DNA of 64,000 nucleotides from Nemopilema nomurai. Taxonomy: Eukaryota; Cnidaria; Scyphozoa; Rhizostomeae; Rhizostomatidae. Every line of letters begins with the position of its first letter. Positions within the stretch are counted from its first letter, which is position 1. The position numbers and the translations under genes were made by a program. The DNA lies in contig ML133452.1 of assembly GCA_003864495.1 (NCBI GenBank), positions 657,672-721,671 on the forward strand, read 5' to 3'. Under the pieces are notes generated by a model that was not told where the DNA came from, did not search any database, and saw only the letters and a list, made by a program, of their open reading frames with translations. This document shows, piece after piece, positions 1 through 10,821 of the stretch.

Positions 1-152
1 GAAGATTCTCTAGGTTGAATTGAAAAGATTTCACTTAAGCTAGAGAACGATTTAGAAAGAGTTTTCTTAAGCTAGAGAACGATTATGTAAAAATAATTTA
101 CTTGAATTTCGCTTTGAGACAAGATACAGTAACAATAGAGAAGGTTATTTAC

Positions 153-3100
153 CCGTAGCTCTTTGGGATCGATACTGCACACGTAGTCAAGATTTTCTTG
201 TTTACTTTGAGCGTTGCGGCTCTGTGTGCAGCGAAGGCGCACTTTAATTGGAACATTGGTCTGAAAAGAATAAATGGTAGAATATTAGAAAGTGTGTGAT
301 GTAAGTTGCAATCGAAGTGCTTTTCTGCTGAACAATTTGATCAAAATGAAACAACACTTAGTGAATGAACAGCTTGAGATGAAATCAAGGTCTTTGGGAT
401 TCATGCTGATCAAGCAGCTCGCACTTTCTGAAAATAACTTAAAAGCCTCTGAAGTTACAATTCCATGACATCACAATGTGTAGCTTTAAGTTAAACAAAT
501 TTGTGTTACTCTAAATTATTGTTAGAATAGAAAGGCTTTAAGAGAAATAACTTGAAAAATAGAAATTTTGCGAGATTAACTTTAAGGGAAATAATAGAAA
601 TAACTGAGAAATAATTGAAATAATAAAGAATCTGGAAGGAAGTTCGCATTGATAGAAATATAAATCTAAGCTCAAAATCCTAAACGAATGATATGAAAAA
701 ATAAAACGAAGTAAATGAATGAGTCAAAATCAACATGATCTGAGTACCTTATTTTCAACCGCAATAGTATATCGAGTAGCATTTTGGCACAAATACAGCA
801 ACACATTTTTGTTTTCTTCAAAAGGCCTTTGGTTTTCTGAAGCTTTAATCGAGTTTACAAGACAATGTTCCGCAGGCTTTCCTCCGTTGCTTATACCAAT
901 GACTTCTAGGGCCGAGTCCCCTTTGCGTGTGAAAACGTCGATTTGGAAGGGAAAGGCCTAAAATGGATGGTAGGCTTAATGTAATGAATGTCTAAAATAT
1001 TGAACAGCACTTCGAATGAAAAGCTAGTTTTAGCTTCTTATGTTGCAGAAACCAAATAATACTTAACAATAAAAACACACGAACTAAAGGAAATATTAAC
1101 ATTTTGAATTAAATATTTTTACCTTTTGGAGGAAGCTTTTCATACACTACTATTGATATATCTTCATTAAGAATGTTTTGTTCAACCATATAAATCATCA
1201 CCTCTATATTGGAGGTCAAATTCACAATAAACACCCTTTTCTAGATAGTTAGTATCCAACCAATCTGTTTTTTATTCATGGCTGCCTTGATAAAAATCCG
1301 AACTAGTATAAATTTAGCAAAAAGACATCTCTAAAAAGAGAAACAAAATTGAGTCTGTTAGCAGCAAAAATATAGAATATGAGACGATTGAGAAAATTTT
1401 CTTGTTTGCCATCGAGCAATACCTTGACCAGCTCTAGTCCCTTGTTGTACCCCATGCTCTCCAATGTGACCCAGAGTTCGTCGACGCCCCCATCGGGGTC
1501 CTTGGCTTCCATCATGTTCAACTTCAAAAACCCATCCGCAGTCAGCTCTTCTTTGTTGTTCATTTCGAAGTTTTCTGTGAAAAGTTGGAAGAATCAAGGC
1601 CTTCTTATATGTTTAAGAATCTCTAGAGGATACATTTGGTACATATTAATGGGTAATAAAGTGGTTATAGTCATTTTCCAGTTTCAAATCTCATTTTCAT
1701 TAACATACGTTGGCATAACGTTAAGGAAATGCCAAGATAGACAATTCATTTAAAAGCTCAATCTCTCTCTACAGGTTAATAAAATTTGGCTCCTACATAT
1801 CGCAATAAATTTTGTACCGATGTTTTCAACCTAAAAAAACCAATATAATTCCATTTATCCATCCTTCGCGGCACGATCGTGAGTCACTGGTTGAAGATCT
1901 CTGCTCTTCTCTGCTTCTGCCACTGCCATTCTTCGCAGTTGGCCACAAAATGACGTCATTTATTCCAAACCTCATAGCTATACCCCCTTTTTACAGTTTC
2001 TTTGAAGGTGCTGCAAAAGTGGCATCGGTTTGGCTTTTCACTAACTAAACATTTATTTCTTCCGCTTTCTCAAGAATAATTGACATTTGCTTTTCGAGTA
2101 AAGGCACTAGAATGGGGCTGGCTCGGTCAAACACCACGTAGCCAATTAGCCTTCACTACTGTAATGAATACATTGAGCAACATTGAGCACGAGACAAGGG
2201 AATCACCTTTGACGATGTCCCAAGCATCGTCGTCACAGCCCTCTCCACTGGTCTTCAACTGAAACTGGTTGAATTCTTCTCGGCTCAAAAACCCATTGCC
2301 ATCCAAATCGCAGCGATAAAATATCTCATACAGCGTTTCCCTAGAACGAAGCACGAAGATTGAGATCGAGAATGAACAGCGTGGCTAGGAGGCTTGTAAT
2401 AAAAATGGCTCGGTAGAAGGTCAACGTATTGTTCTTGTTATTTTTTAAATGAAATGACTCAGAGTATAAAATATCACAGCAGAGGCCGGGGCATAAAAAT
2501 GTGAAAAACATTAAAGAATAGATTATGGAGAATCCCAATTAGAGAAGCAAGCCTGTGAAACAATAGTTTATACATCAGAGTAAACTACCAATATTTCAGT
2601 GACAGGTAGTTACAGAGATATTCTTCTGATAGGATGGTTTGGTTAGCAGAGGATGCACTTTGCTCAGTGTCTGCCCCTGGGGTACAAAACATGTTTATCT
2701 TGAGATGTACCCTTCAAAAAATTCAATCTTTCATCGATCACATTTCAGTCTGCTACAGCTATGAATCTTTGATGCAGCCTTGAATCAATCTTCAGCGGTT
2801 GTTCTACAATGAATCTTGAATAGAAATTAAACTCTTATGCACCTGCAGGCTTTTGTGAATTTCGCGCTCTCTTCCTCTCCAATTACCAACTTTGAAGGTG
2901 TCCCTAGGCTCTCCTCTTCTTGATGCAATATGACTCCACTTGTGAACGTTAGCAGCTGATAGGAGCCTGCAGGCACATCGGCTTTCAGGCAGAATTTCTA
3001 GAAAGTAAACGAGACATGAGACACCAGATGTATGAGAAGGAACAATAGATAAGGCTTTTTGTATATGGTACTAATATAGAAAACTAAATTTCATAATCAA

Positions 3101-6100
3101 AGCATTTAAAGTTCCTCTATTTCCCTAATTACTACTTAGCTATAACTAATGCAACTCAATACTATTACATTGAACTGCTATATCAAATCCTCCCTTTCAA
3201 ATGCGCAGTGATTCAATGACTGTAGTCTGACACTCAATGTTCTGGCTTCATAGCAGTGAGCTCCCTTAGCAGATGGAAGAGAGGATCACTGAGAGGCGTT
3301 GTAGGGAACTGGTGCGGCTTAGTATCTGAACGTGTGTATCTTTGGGTTACGGCAATCTATACACATTTCATTAGACACGGACTTTCTTCTGGAAGAACAT
3401 CTTTTCTTCTCGGTGTAAGATTCAGCTAAACCAATACCGCTGGTAGGATGGGGAAAGGGTGATGAAGGGCCTACCTGTTCAATTTGTGTCTCCGTGAAGG
3501 ATATCAGCTTTCCATGTTTTCCCTCTTCCAGAAGGAACAGGGTAATATCACTATCAAAGAGTTCCTTTCGTGATTTACCTACCATTGAAAAAATAACAAG
3601 TCAGTCATAAGAATCATAGAACAAGCAATAAATTGATACCAACATCATTGTAAAGATAGACAAAAGAGAAACTAGAGACATGAAGCCATTTTACTCTTTA
3701 CATCTCAGCAAAACCGTCAACTACAACTTTTTACAAAACATCATATCAGTAGTTAAACATTAACTCTCAATTTCACTTTATTTACAGCTCAACATAACGC
3801 TACTTTCCTATACATTCAAAGAATCAAGAAACACCTACTAGAAGTACCAAACTATTTAAAAAGTAAGATTGCTCATAAACTGAACATTTGCCTTAAGCTC
3901 AAGAGAATAAAAGACAGAGAAATAAATATCAGTGATTCAATGCAGCTGGTGTACATGTAAGAGGAATCAAATTCAACTGGCAACTGTTAAACGGAGAGTG
4001 CTTCGTGGCTTCGAGTTCTCCATAGGCTTCTCGCCAGAAAAAACGTTGTTTCAAACTATATCAAATTGATATCATCCACTCTGCAGTAACAAAAGCATCA
4101 CTAACATAACGCAAAAAGCAACTTAAAGCAGGTCACTAGGAAAACCAATGAAACCAACCATATTTTGGGGCCAGTGCATGTACAGTGATGAATACTTCGG
4201 TTGACTGGAGCACCAACAAACGATATTGATGACTCTCAACAGTCCCATCTTCCTCCATGTAAAAAGATCCTTCAAACTCTTATAGCGCCATTTCTGTAAA
4301 AAGAAGCAAAATTACATTGCTTAACAAAGGGCGTAAGTTATCTGCAGAATTTGCCTAATGGAAAGTGAGCATTTATACCGTAGCTATTGAAGTAGTTCAG
4401 TGTGTACAATTAAACACACAGAAACTATACTGCCTGTAAAAGGAAATTTTGTTGAAACTAAATCACAATCTTGGTACGCAAAGCCTCTCCTATTATTATG
4501 ATTCAAATGCATATTGCTGGGTGCTTTAAGGGACGTTCTTATTGCTGTGGCAGTGTTACAGTGGAGCTTCATTTAGAAATGACTTACTGGTAAATCTGAT
4601 GGTTCTCTGATAAGTTTTGCTTCACTGGATTTCTCTTCGCTTTGAGTTCTTGATGAGATGCTGGAACGTTTTGATGATTTCCTAGCAGAGGGAGGTCGCT
4701 TTGCATCCACACTCTTTGCATCTTCTTCTGCGAGAATCCCTTTCCTGCTCTTGATAGACTTCCCTCTCTCAGCTTCCTTCTTTGCTCCTTTCTTGCCAAT
4801 ATTCTTACCTTTGCTGTAATTTTGCAAATCTGAGATTTTGTTTGCTGTGGCAAGCATCATGTCACAGAACTGTCCAAAAAAGGAGGGAGGTATAAGCATA
4901 TATAATTTCATTGAAAGGTTAGTTCACATAAGATACCTTGATTATATCAATCTTCTGGTTGCATTACCTGCACAAGAGCTGTTAGTATTATGCATATTAT
5001 GGAAATTGATGGTTAAGTTTAGCATTCAGCTTTTACATCATTCCTCATTGAATATCGACACATTGGAATATAGATTCCATGTTAGATGAAAACTTTAGAC
5101 ATTACCTCATGATAGTCTAGTTTACCATCACCATTATAATCTGAGTCCTCCATCAAAGCTCTGACTTCTGCCTTTGTCATTCTCTCACCATGCTGCAAAA
5201 TTTGAGATTCATGAATAGATTCATGCATGGTTTTTGAAGTCATGTTCAATGATAAAGTCATGTTTGCTTATAAAGTCAAGTTGGTTGAAAAAGTAATGTT
5301 TAGATCAAGTAATGGAGTTTATGCAAGCAATATCAGCAACAGCATAAGAGCTTGAATTCTGAAAGCCAACAGATCACAGGTCACCTTGGGATTGGCGTGC
5401 GGTTGCTCTCAAACGCCCTGCTTTCCCTAGGAGTGGGAGTTATCAAATGCCTTTCTTGGCATTAGCAAAAATTTTACTGTCAGTCCATGACAAACATCAA
5501 TCATTTGTTCTTTGATAATAAACTTCTTTATCTTGTTACATGATTTCCGTTGTTTGAATCAAACAAACCTCAATTTTTGATTAGGTCAATAAAATAATAT
5601 ATATTGCTGGCCTTGTTTTTGCCAGTTTTGAGAAAAATGGCATCCTTTGCGAAGAAAAGGAGTCTGATAAAAGAATTGAGCACTTTCCTGATGTAGAGCA
5701 AGGAGGTTGTTGTGAGACATTTAAGTCAAAACAGTACTTAAAAAAATATTAACGAAGATGTCAAATTCATCCACGGATGTACACCCAGGGTCATAACTTG
5801 GCAATTTGGAGTAAATTGGTGTATTTACAAACAAAAATTCAACTCTTGCTAGTCAATTTATAACTTATTTTACAGTTGTATATTTTGAATTTAAACTTTT
5901 TTTCAATATGTTCATGTCAATTATAAGATAATAAGATCCTTCTATGGAATAAGATATTTTTCAAGCTTTCTCTCACTGCTCTAGGTCATATCACACCAGC
6001 TACACTTCTTGTTTTTTGTAACTCCTACTTGTGAAATTCTCTCCCTATTGGGCTTAGATTCATCCTTGCTGCTGATTTTTTCATTGATTGAGGTTAGATT

Positions 6101-8102
6101 CTGATACACATCACCAATACTATATTAAGTCAACATACACACCTACTGACAATCCATCCGTAAAATTTCCCCCCTCTAAACCGCCTGGTAGATACACCAC
6201 TGTGTATATCTTTCTTAGTTTCCTACATAAGAAAGTTCTTCACAGTCAACACCATGGGTTTTATAGATTTCAACTGCACATCATTGCACCCCTGAAATAT
6301 TCTAGGAGTGCAATTAAACACAGACCTTCAAAATTTTTCCCGTAGGGACTTGACCAGGTAATTTCACTAAAAACTCAAAAAAAGCAATAAAAATTCTAAC
6401 CATAGTTAAGACTGCTTGTAGTTCCTGGTGAGTTATGTAGCCATCCCCATTTACATCAATTTTCTTGAAAGCCTTAACGAGATCTTGCTTTGTCATGGAT
6501 CTGTCTTCCTTCAGAGCCTCACAGAACTGGTAAAAGGTTATTGAATCTGTCAAGCCAAGAGAAAGCCAGTTTCATATTTTTTAGGCTTTTAATCAACATT
6601 TTCTGATGTTCAACACTTTCTGTCAGGCAGTATGCTTAGGGAAGACATTAAAAAGGAAAACCAAGGTAGTTGTGTTGAAAAGAAGCATTTATAAACATTA
6701 GATAGACATGTTTCGAGAAACTTTTTTCCCTGGATAGGACTAATTGTGAGTCTTCTTCATCCACAAGCAAAATGGAGAAGGGAAGGGAAGGTAAAATGGT
6801 AGACAGCAGAGCCATAGCAAGTTCATCTACTTTGTTGAGGCACAAAGAGCAATTTATTTTCTTCATATATTGAATATATATCTTGAAGGTAGTGTAGCTC
6901 CTCTCTTGCCTTCCATTTTTGCGATTAATGGGCAGTGGTCAATTGAATTTTGTTAGACTTAGTTGTTTTGGGAGGATTGGCATGTAATGTTTGGTAGAAT
7001 ATAAAAAAGAGCAGAATTCAAAATACAGCCAACTCTGCTAACAGAGGTAGCTATGACACATCGTAAAATGTAATAAAATCAATTAATGTAAAGCAAGCAT
7101 AAATGCTGCTACAAATATTTCCACATAAAACCTTAATGATGAAATAAAAAATAAATTTTAGATTTTAGATAATCTATGCTTACCAGTATTGCTACCCCAT
7201 ATCTTTGAGACCAACTTTTTTGTTGGATTTTGTCCAGCATATTGAAGCACTGGAATGAGACAAGGTAATCCCCTAGTAAAGAAGGATTCTTCCCTTTGAG
7301 TGATAGATACTACACAGAAAAAATAAAACTTATCATGCAAACTTTCATTTACAATCAGTGGTAATTGAAAATGGGATCATTCAGCTTATAGGATACTAGG
7401 GAATTTTCCAAGGGACTCATTCTGCAAAATACCTAGAATTCATAGACCAAAATTCATCCTTTCCTTATAACCTGCCAAGCTAAAAACCCTTAACTTTCCA
7501 TGTTAAAATATCCTTTAAAGTAATTTGCAATCTCAAATTAATATTAAATTCTTTAAATTGTTTTGTTTCAAGTTTTAGCAAAAAATTTATATTCTTTCTA
7601 GTATTTTCATGCCAATGGAATAATTATAAGAATAATTTCAACTTGAATTGAAAGATTGATATTATAAATATATTTCAATTTAAAACAATTTTCTATTAGC
7701 ATTAAATGACTGTTTTTTCAAAAGGAAAAAGAACTATTGCTCATGAAATATTTCTTTACGCAGTTATGAAGCGGATGCTGATGGCATGTGTAATGTAGTA
7801 AACACAACATCAAATCACTTACACAATGTCAGTTCATCAGGAGATGTTATTTCATCCTTTGTATCATCAAATACCATAAGATAAATAGATTTACAACTCT
7901 CATAAAATGAAGCTTTCTCCTCATCGTAAATTGGTTTCCTCTGGCTAGTAGAAATTTTACTAATTCTCTGACTGCCATCAAGATGGCTGGATTTTCGTTG
8001 AGAGTCTGATCTGAAGCTGGATGACTTTCTCGCAGAATTACGATCATCATCTCTACTTAATCTTGATGATGTCGACGAATTTGTTGATGAGCGTCTAAGC
8101 AT
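153..8102 (-). CDS. EFCAB7: EF-hand calcium-binding domain-containing protein 7 (partial, 3' end beyond window)
   Basis: Twelve exons: 8102-7823, 7249-7184, 6546-6401, 5192-5106, 4869-4588, 4276-4159, 3578-3475, 2997-2843, 2340-2207, 1574-1423, 957-748, 260-153. All junctions keep phase and give 614 residues; human EFCAB7 has about 629, so only a short terminal exon is missing to the left. Canonical EF loops lie near residues 146-157 (DVNGDGYITHQE), 182-193 (DYNGDGKLDYHE) and 424-435 (DLDGNGFLSREE). The motif ELWVTLESMGYNKGLEL and the following beta-rich region match the vertebrate C-terminus. The N-terminus is Ser/Arg-rich, and residues 194-287 form a basic low-complexity linker. In vertebrates EFCAB7 works with IQCE to anchor EVC-EVC2 at the base of the primary cilium and supports Hedgehog signalling. 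The start is the ATG at 8102. The exon 6 acceptor (4277) and its donor are the weakest calls. Family assignment is firm; the cnidarian role is inferred. Confidence 0.9.
1123..1240 (-). other. exon-like segment inside EFCAB7 intron 10 (frame-breaking)
   Basis: A 118-bp open segment lies between an acceptor-like TAG and a GTAAAA donor. It reads IEVMIYMVEQN...ISIVVYEKLPPKG, which loosely resembles the exon 12 product (IKVRLRC...PKELRG). Its length is not a multiple of three, and exon 10 joins exon 11 in phase without it, so including it would hit a stop in exon 11. It may be an exon fossil, a poison exon or chance. Confidence 0.25.
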
Positions 8103-8914
8103 TTTGTAGGCTGTACGATAATTATTCCATCAGTGCCGCCTCCATTTGTCAGGTATACAACAGTTGCTATGTTTTTCTACTGGCCTCACTTTGAAGAATT
8201 CCCAGCATCCATCAAAGGCGGCAAAATTCAAACATATTCCATTAAGGGAATTTTGGAACACTTCATGACTAAAGGGAACTAGCAATCGAGCGAGTGGAGC
8301 TAAGTAATGAAAGCTAAGAAGTAAAAATTGATAAATGGGAAGTGAAAAGGAATCTACGCTCAATTTCAATAAGTAGAACTTAGGTTGTTTGTCATTATGA
8401 AGCAGCTCCCTAGAAAAATTGCAAAATCTTAGATTTAAGGAATTTAAAATGTGCATTAAGCCAGAATCTTTTATTACAATATATTATGACATTATATTGC
8501 CTTATATCTATTCATTACACCCCCTTCTCAAACATAAATTCCCCGTAACAAGAGCAGGTTTAAAATTCCAGTAAAAAGACATTCCAGAACAAAAACTTTG
8601 TTGTCCCTTCATTAGGTCACATCAAATGAGTCCAGGTGCTTTTAGTAAGTAAGTTGGCTTAAGTTATTTTGCAAAATATATGTAAATAAACATCTTGGAA
8701 GAGCAAATTGTGATGGAAAAGTGCAGCCAGGAAAATTTTTCTGATAAAACTCAAATGTAAAACTTCATGTTTGCTGGGCAAAAGAATTGCTGAATCTTTA
8801 CATTTGAAATATGTATAAATGTATAACATATGTACAATGGAGTGTGATTATAAGTGAGCATTTTATGTTGTTTTCCTACATTTTCCAAATTGGATTGTAG
8901 AATTCACAACAATC
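8103..8914. other. EFCAB7 upstream region, no gene seen
   Basis: AT-rich sequence upstream of the EFCAB7 start and downstream of the peroxidase 3' end. The open frames here have no recognisable domain. It probably holds the EFCAB7 promoter and 5' UTR, but no TATA box or other clear element was found. Confidence 0.4.
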
Positions 8915-8932
8915 AATCACAAATGAAATGTA

Positions 8933-8938
8933 TTTATT
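8933..8938 (-). other. polyadenylation signal candidate for the peroxidase gene
   Basis: AATAAA on the minus strand about 340 nt after the peroxidase stop codon. A second AATAAA nearer the stop (about 9119) is an alternative. Confidence 0.4.
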
Positions 8939-9278
8939 GAAGGTTTTTAACATGAAAATACATTTCAATTAATGAGCAGACATTTCTTGTTCTGCAGCAT
9001 AAAACTTTGTTTTAGTAAAGGAAACAAAACAAAGGTTACAATCAGTACCCAGTCCCTTTTTGCAAAAATTTCTTGTCAAACAGAGCATAAAACAGAACAG
9101 AAAACAGCAACTTCTGTTTGTTTATTGCATGATCAAAAATATTTATATATTTGTAGTTCCTAGCAACCATATCAAATTCAAAAGTCCAATGTGAAATTTA
9201 AAATTACCATATTCATTTAAAAGTTTAATTATAATGTGAACTTTGAGCAAATGGGCATTGTATGCATCCAAATGAAAA

Positions 9279-10535
9279 TCAGAGTTCATCTTTGTCATTT
9301 TCTGAGGTGTCACTTTCATTACTTTGAATAATAAGTTTCCCAATATCATTAAGCATAGCTAATGGTGACACCGTTGGAGATTCAAATCTAACAACCTGTC
9401 CACTTTTGTCAATAAGATATTTGCAAAAATTCCAGTTTGGCTCTTCACCATTGGCTGACTTCAGCCATTTGTACAATGGGTGTGCATTGTCTCCAATGAC
9501 CTGCAACTTTGAAAAAAGTGGAAAGTTGATATCATAATTATGCTTTACAAATCTTTCAATGGCACTGTTTCTTTTTGGTTCTTGGCTCCCAAACTGGTTG
9601 CAAGGAAATGCCAGAATTGAGAAGGAACCATCATTGAACATATTCTGGAGCTCAATTAACTCTTTGTAATGATTATCTGTGTACCCACATTCGCTTGCAA
9701 CATTTACAACAAGCAGTACCTGAAAAAGAAGGAAAACTTGGAGTAAGATTAGAAGAAAAAGAAGTACTTTCAAATTGTAAAAAAATGTCCACTTTATAAT
9801 CCAGCAGTCATGGAATCACAGTGCACAAGATTGTGTTTTGCTTCTCCATTTATTTTTGTTCAAGTATTATATATCCACAAGGTTCTATATTCATGTTCAG
9901 GATATGCTAAATGTATGTTACAGTCTGTACCTCTTTAACTACTTCTAGAGTCAGATCCCTGATCTTTATCGCAATTGAAAATTTTTGGCTTGCTTATTCA
10001 ATGTTGTGCAAGTACCTCAAATTTGTTCTTTAGAAGTTTGCAAAATATTCATATGTCGTGATTTGCATTTACAGCTGGTCATGAACGCCTTTGGTACAAT
10101 GTTCCCTTGTAGCATTCTTACGAAAAATATCAATTTGCAAAGTGCCCCTACACAAACGCCTAGTGCCCTTTAGGTCACTTTCTACGTGCAAAGTATCATT
10201 TAGTAATTAGCCTTGAAATTTAAAGCCTGCAAAATTAAAGCCTGCTAAATTGTCAAAAAGCATACTTAACAGAAAGTAAATTATCATACAAATAAAGAGC
10301 ACTGTAGCTGGAAATTAGAAACACAGCTAGTGGGTATCATAGGAGAGACAGCGCAGACAAAATGTTAACTTGTCTGGCCTACTTTTCCATGGTAGACAGA
10401 CAAGTCAACCAGCTCCCCTTGAATGTTCTTTACTTTGAAACCATAAATGCTGCTGTCAGAAAGTCCATCGCAGATGAGCGGCAGAAAAATAGCCACAATT
10501 AAACAAGTCAGCAACTTCAGGTAATTACACTGCAT
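9279..10535 (-). CDS. ER-resident cysteine-type glutathione peroxidase (GPX7/GPX8-like)
   Basis: Two exons, 10535-10383 and 9719-9279, join in phase at HGK|VLLVV to give 197 residues (human GPX7 187, GPX8 209). A hydrophobic N-terminal segment (about residues 5-22) looks like a signal peptide. The peroxidase core holds VNVASECGYT with the peroxidatic residue as ordinary Cys62 (a TGT codon, not selenocysteine TGA), FPCNQF with Gln93 and the second cysteine Cys91 typical of GPX7/8, and WNF with Trp147 and Asn148. The C-terminus is KDEL, a canonical ER retrieval signal. In vertebrates these enzymes use peroxide to oxidise PDI and support oxidative folding in the ER; that role is inferred here. 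WNFWKY of human GPX7 is WNFCKY here. The gene is divergent from CDC20 and starts 286 bp from it. The start is the ATG giving the best signal peptide; a longer upstream frame has none. Confidence 0.92.
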
Positions 10536-10656
10536 TTTGAAAAAGAACAGGAAGAGAATCTGCCACAGATTCTGCAACGTGTAATGTTGTGAACTTGAAG
10601 CAACACCACTTGTCGTGTTTCCTCTATCTTGTGGGTTTCTTTTGTTTACAGTTTGG

Positions 10657-10730
10657 CCAATCAGATTGACGCAAATTGGCCAATGAAAAGCCTGTATTCT
10701 CACCTTGGCATAAACCGTGGGAAATTCAAA
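10657..10730. promoter_or_regulatory. bidirectional promoter elements: two CCAAT boxes and a CHR-like site
   Basis: Between the divergent starts of the peroxidase (10535) and CDC20 (10822) there are CCAAT boxes at 10657-10661 and 10680-10684, 23 bp apart, and TTTGAA on the minus strand at 10725-10730. Paired NF-Y CCAAT boxes with a CHR (TTTGAA) are the known arrangement of G2/M genes, including vertebrate CDC20. Function here is inferred. Confidence 0.5.
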
Positions 10731-10821
10731 CAATGACAACCGTTGATATTTTCTAGTTCCGTCGTCTTTTCAGTTCCGAAAAGTCTTTTATACTTGTTTC
10801 ATAGTTTCATGTTCAGCAAAG

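Noticed and set aside
8130..8456. 108-codon minus-strand frame upstream of EFCAB7
   Set aside because: No similarity to the family; EFCAB7 starts cleanly at 8102. Probably UTR or promoter.
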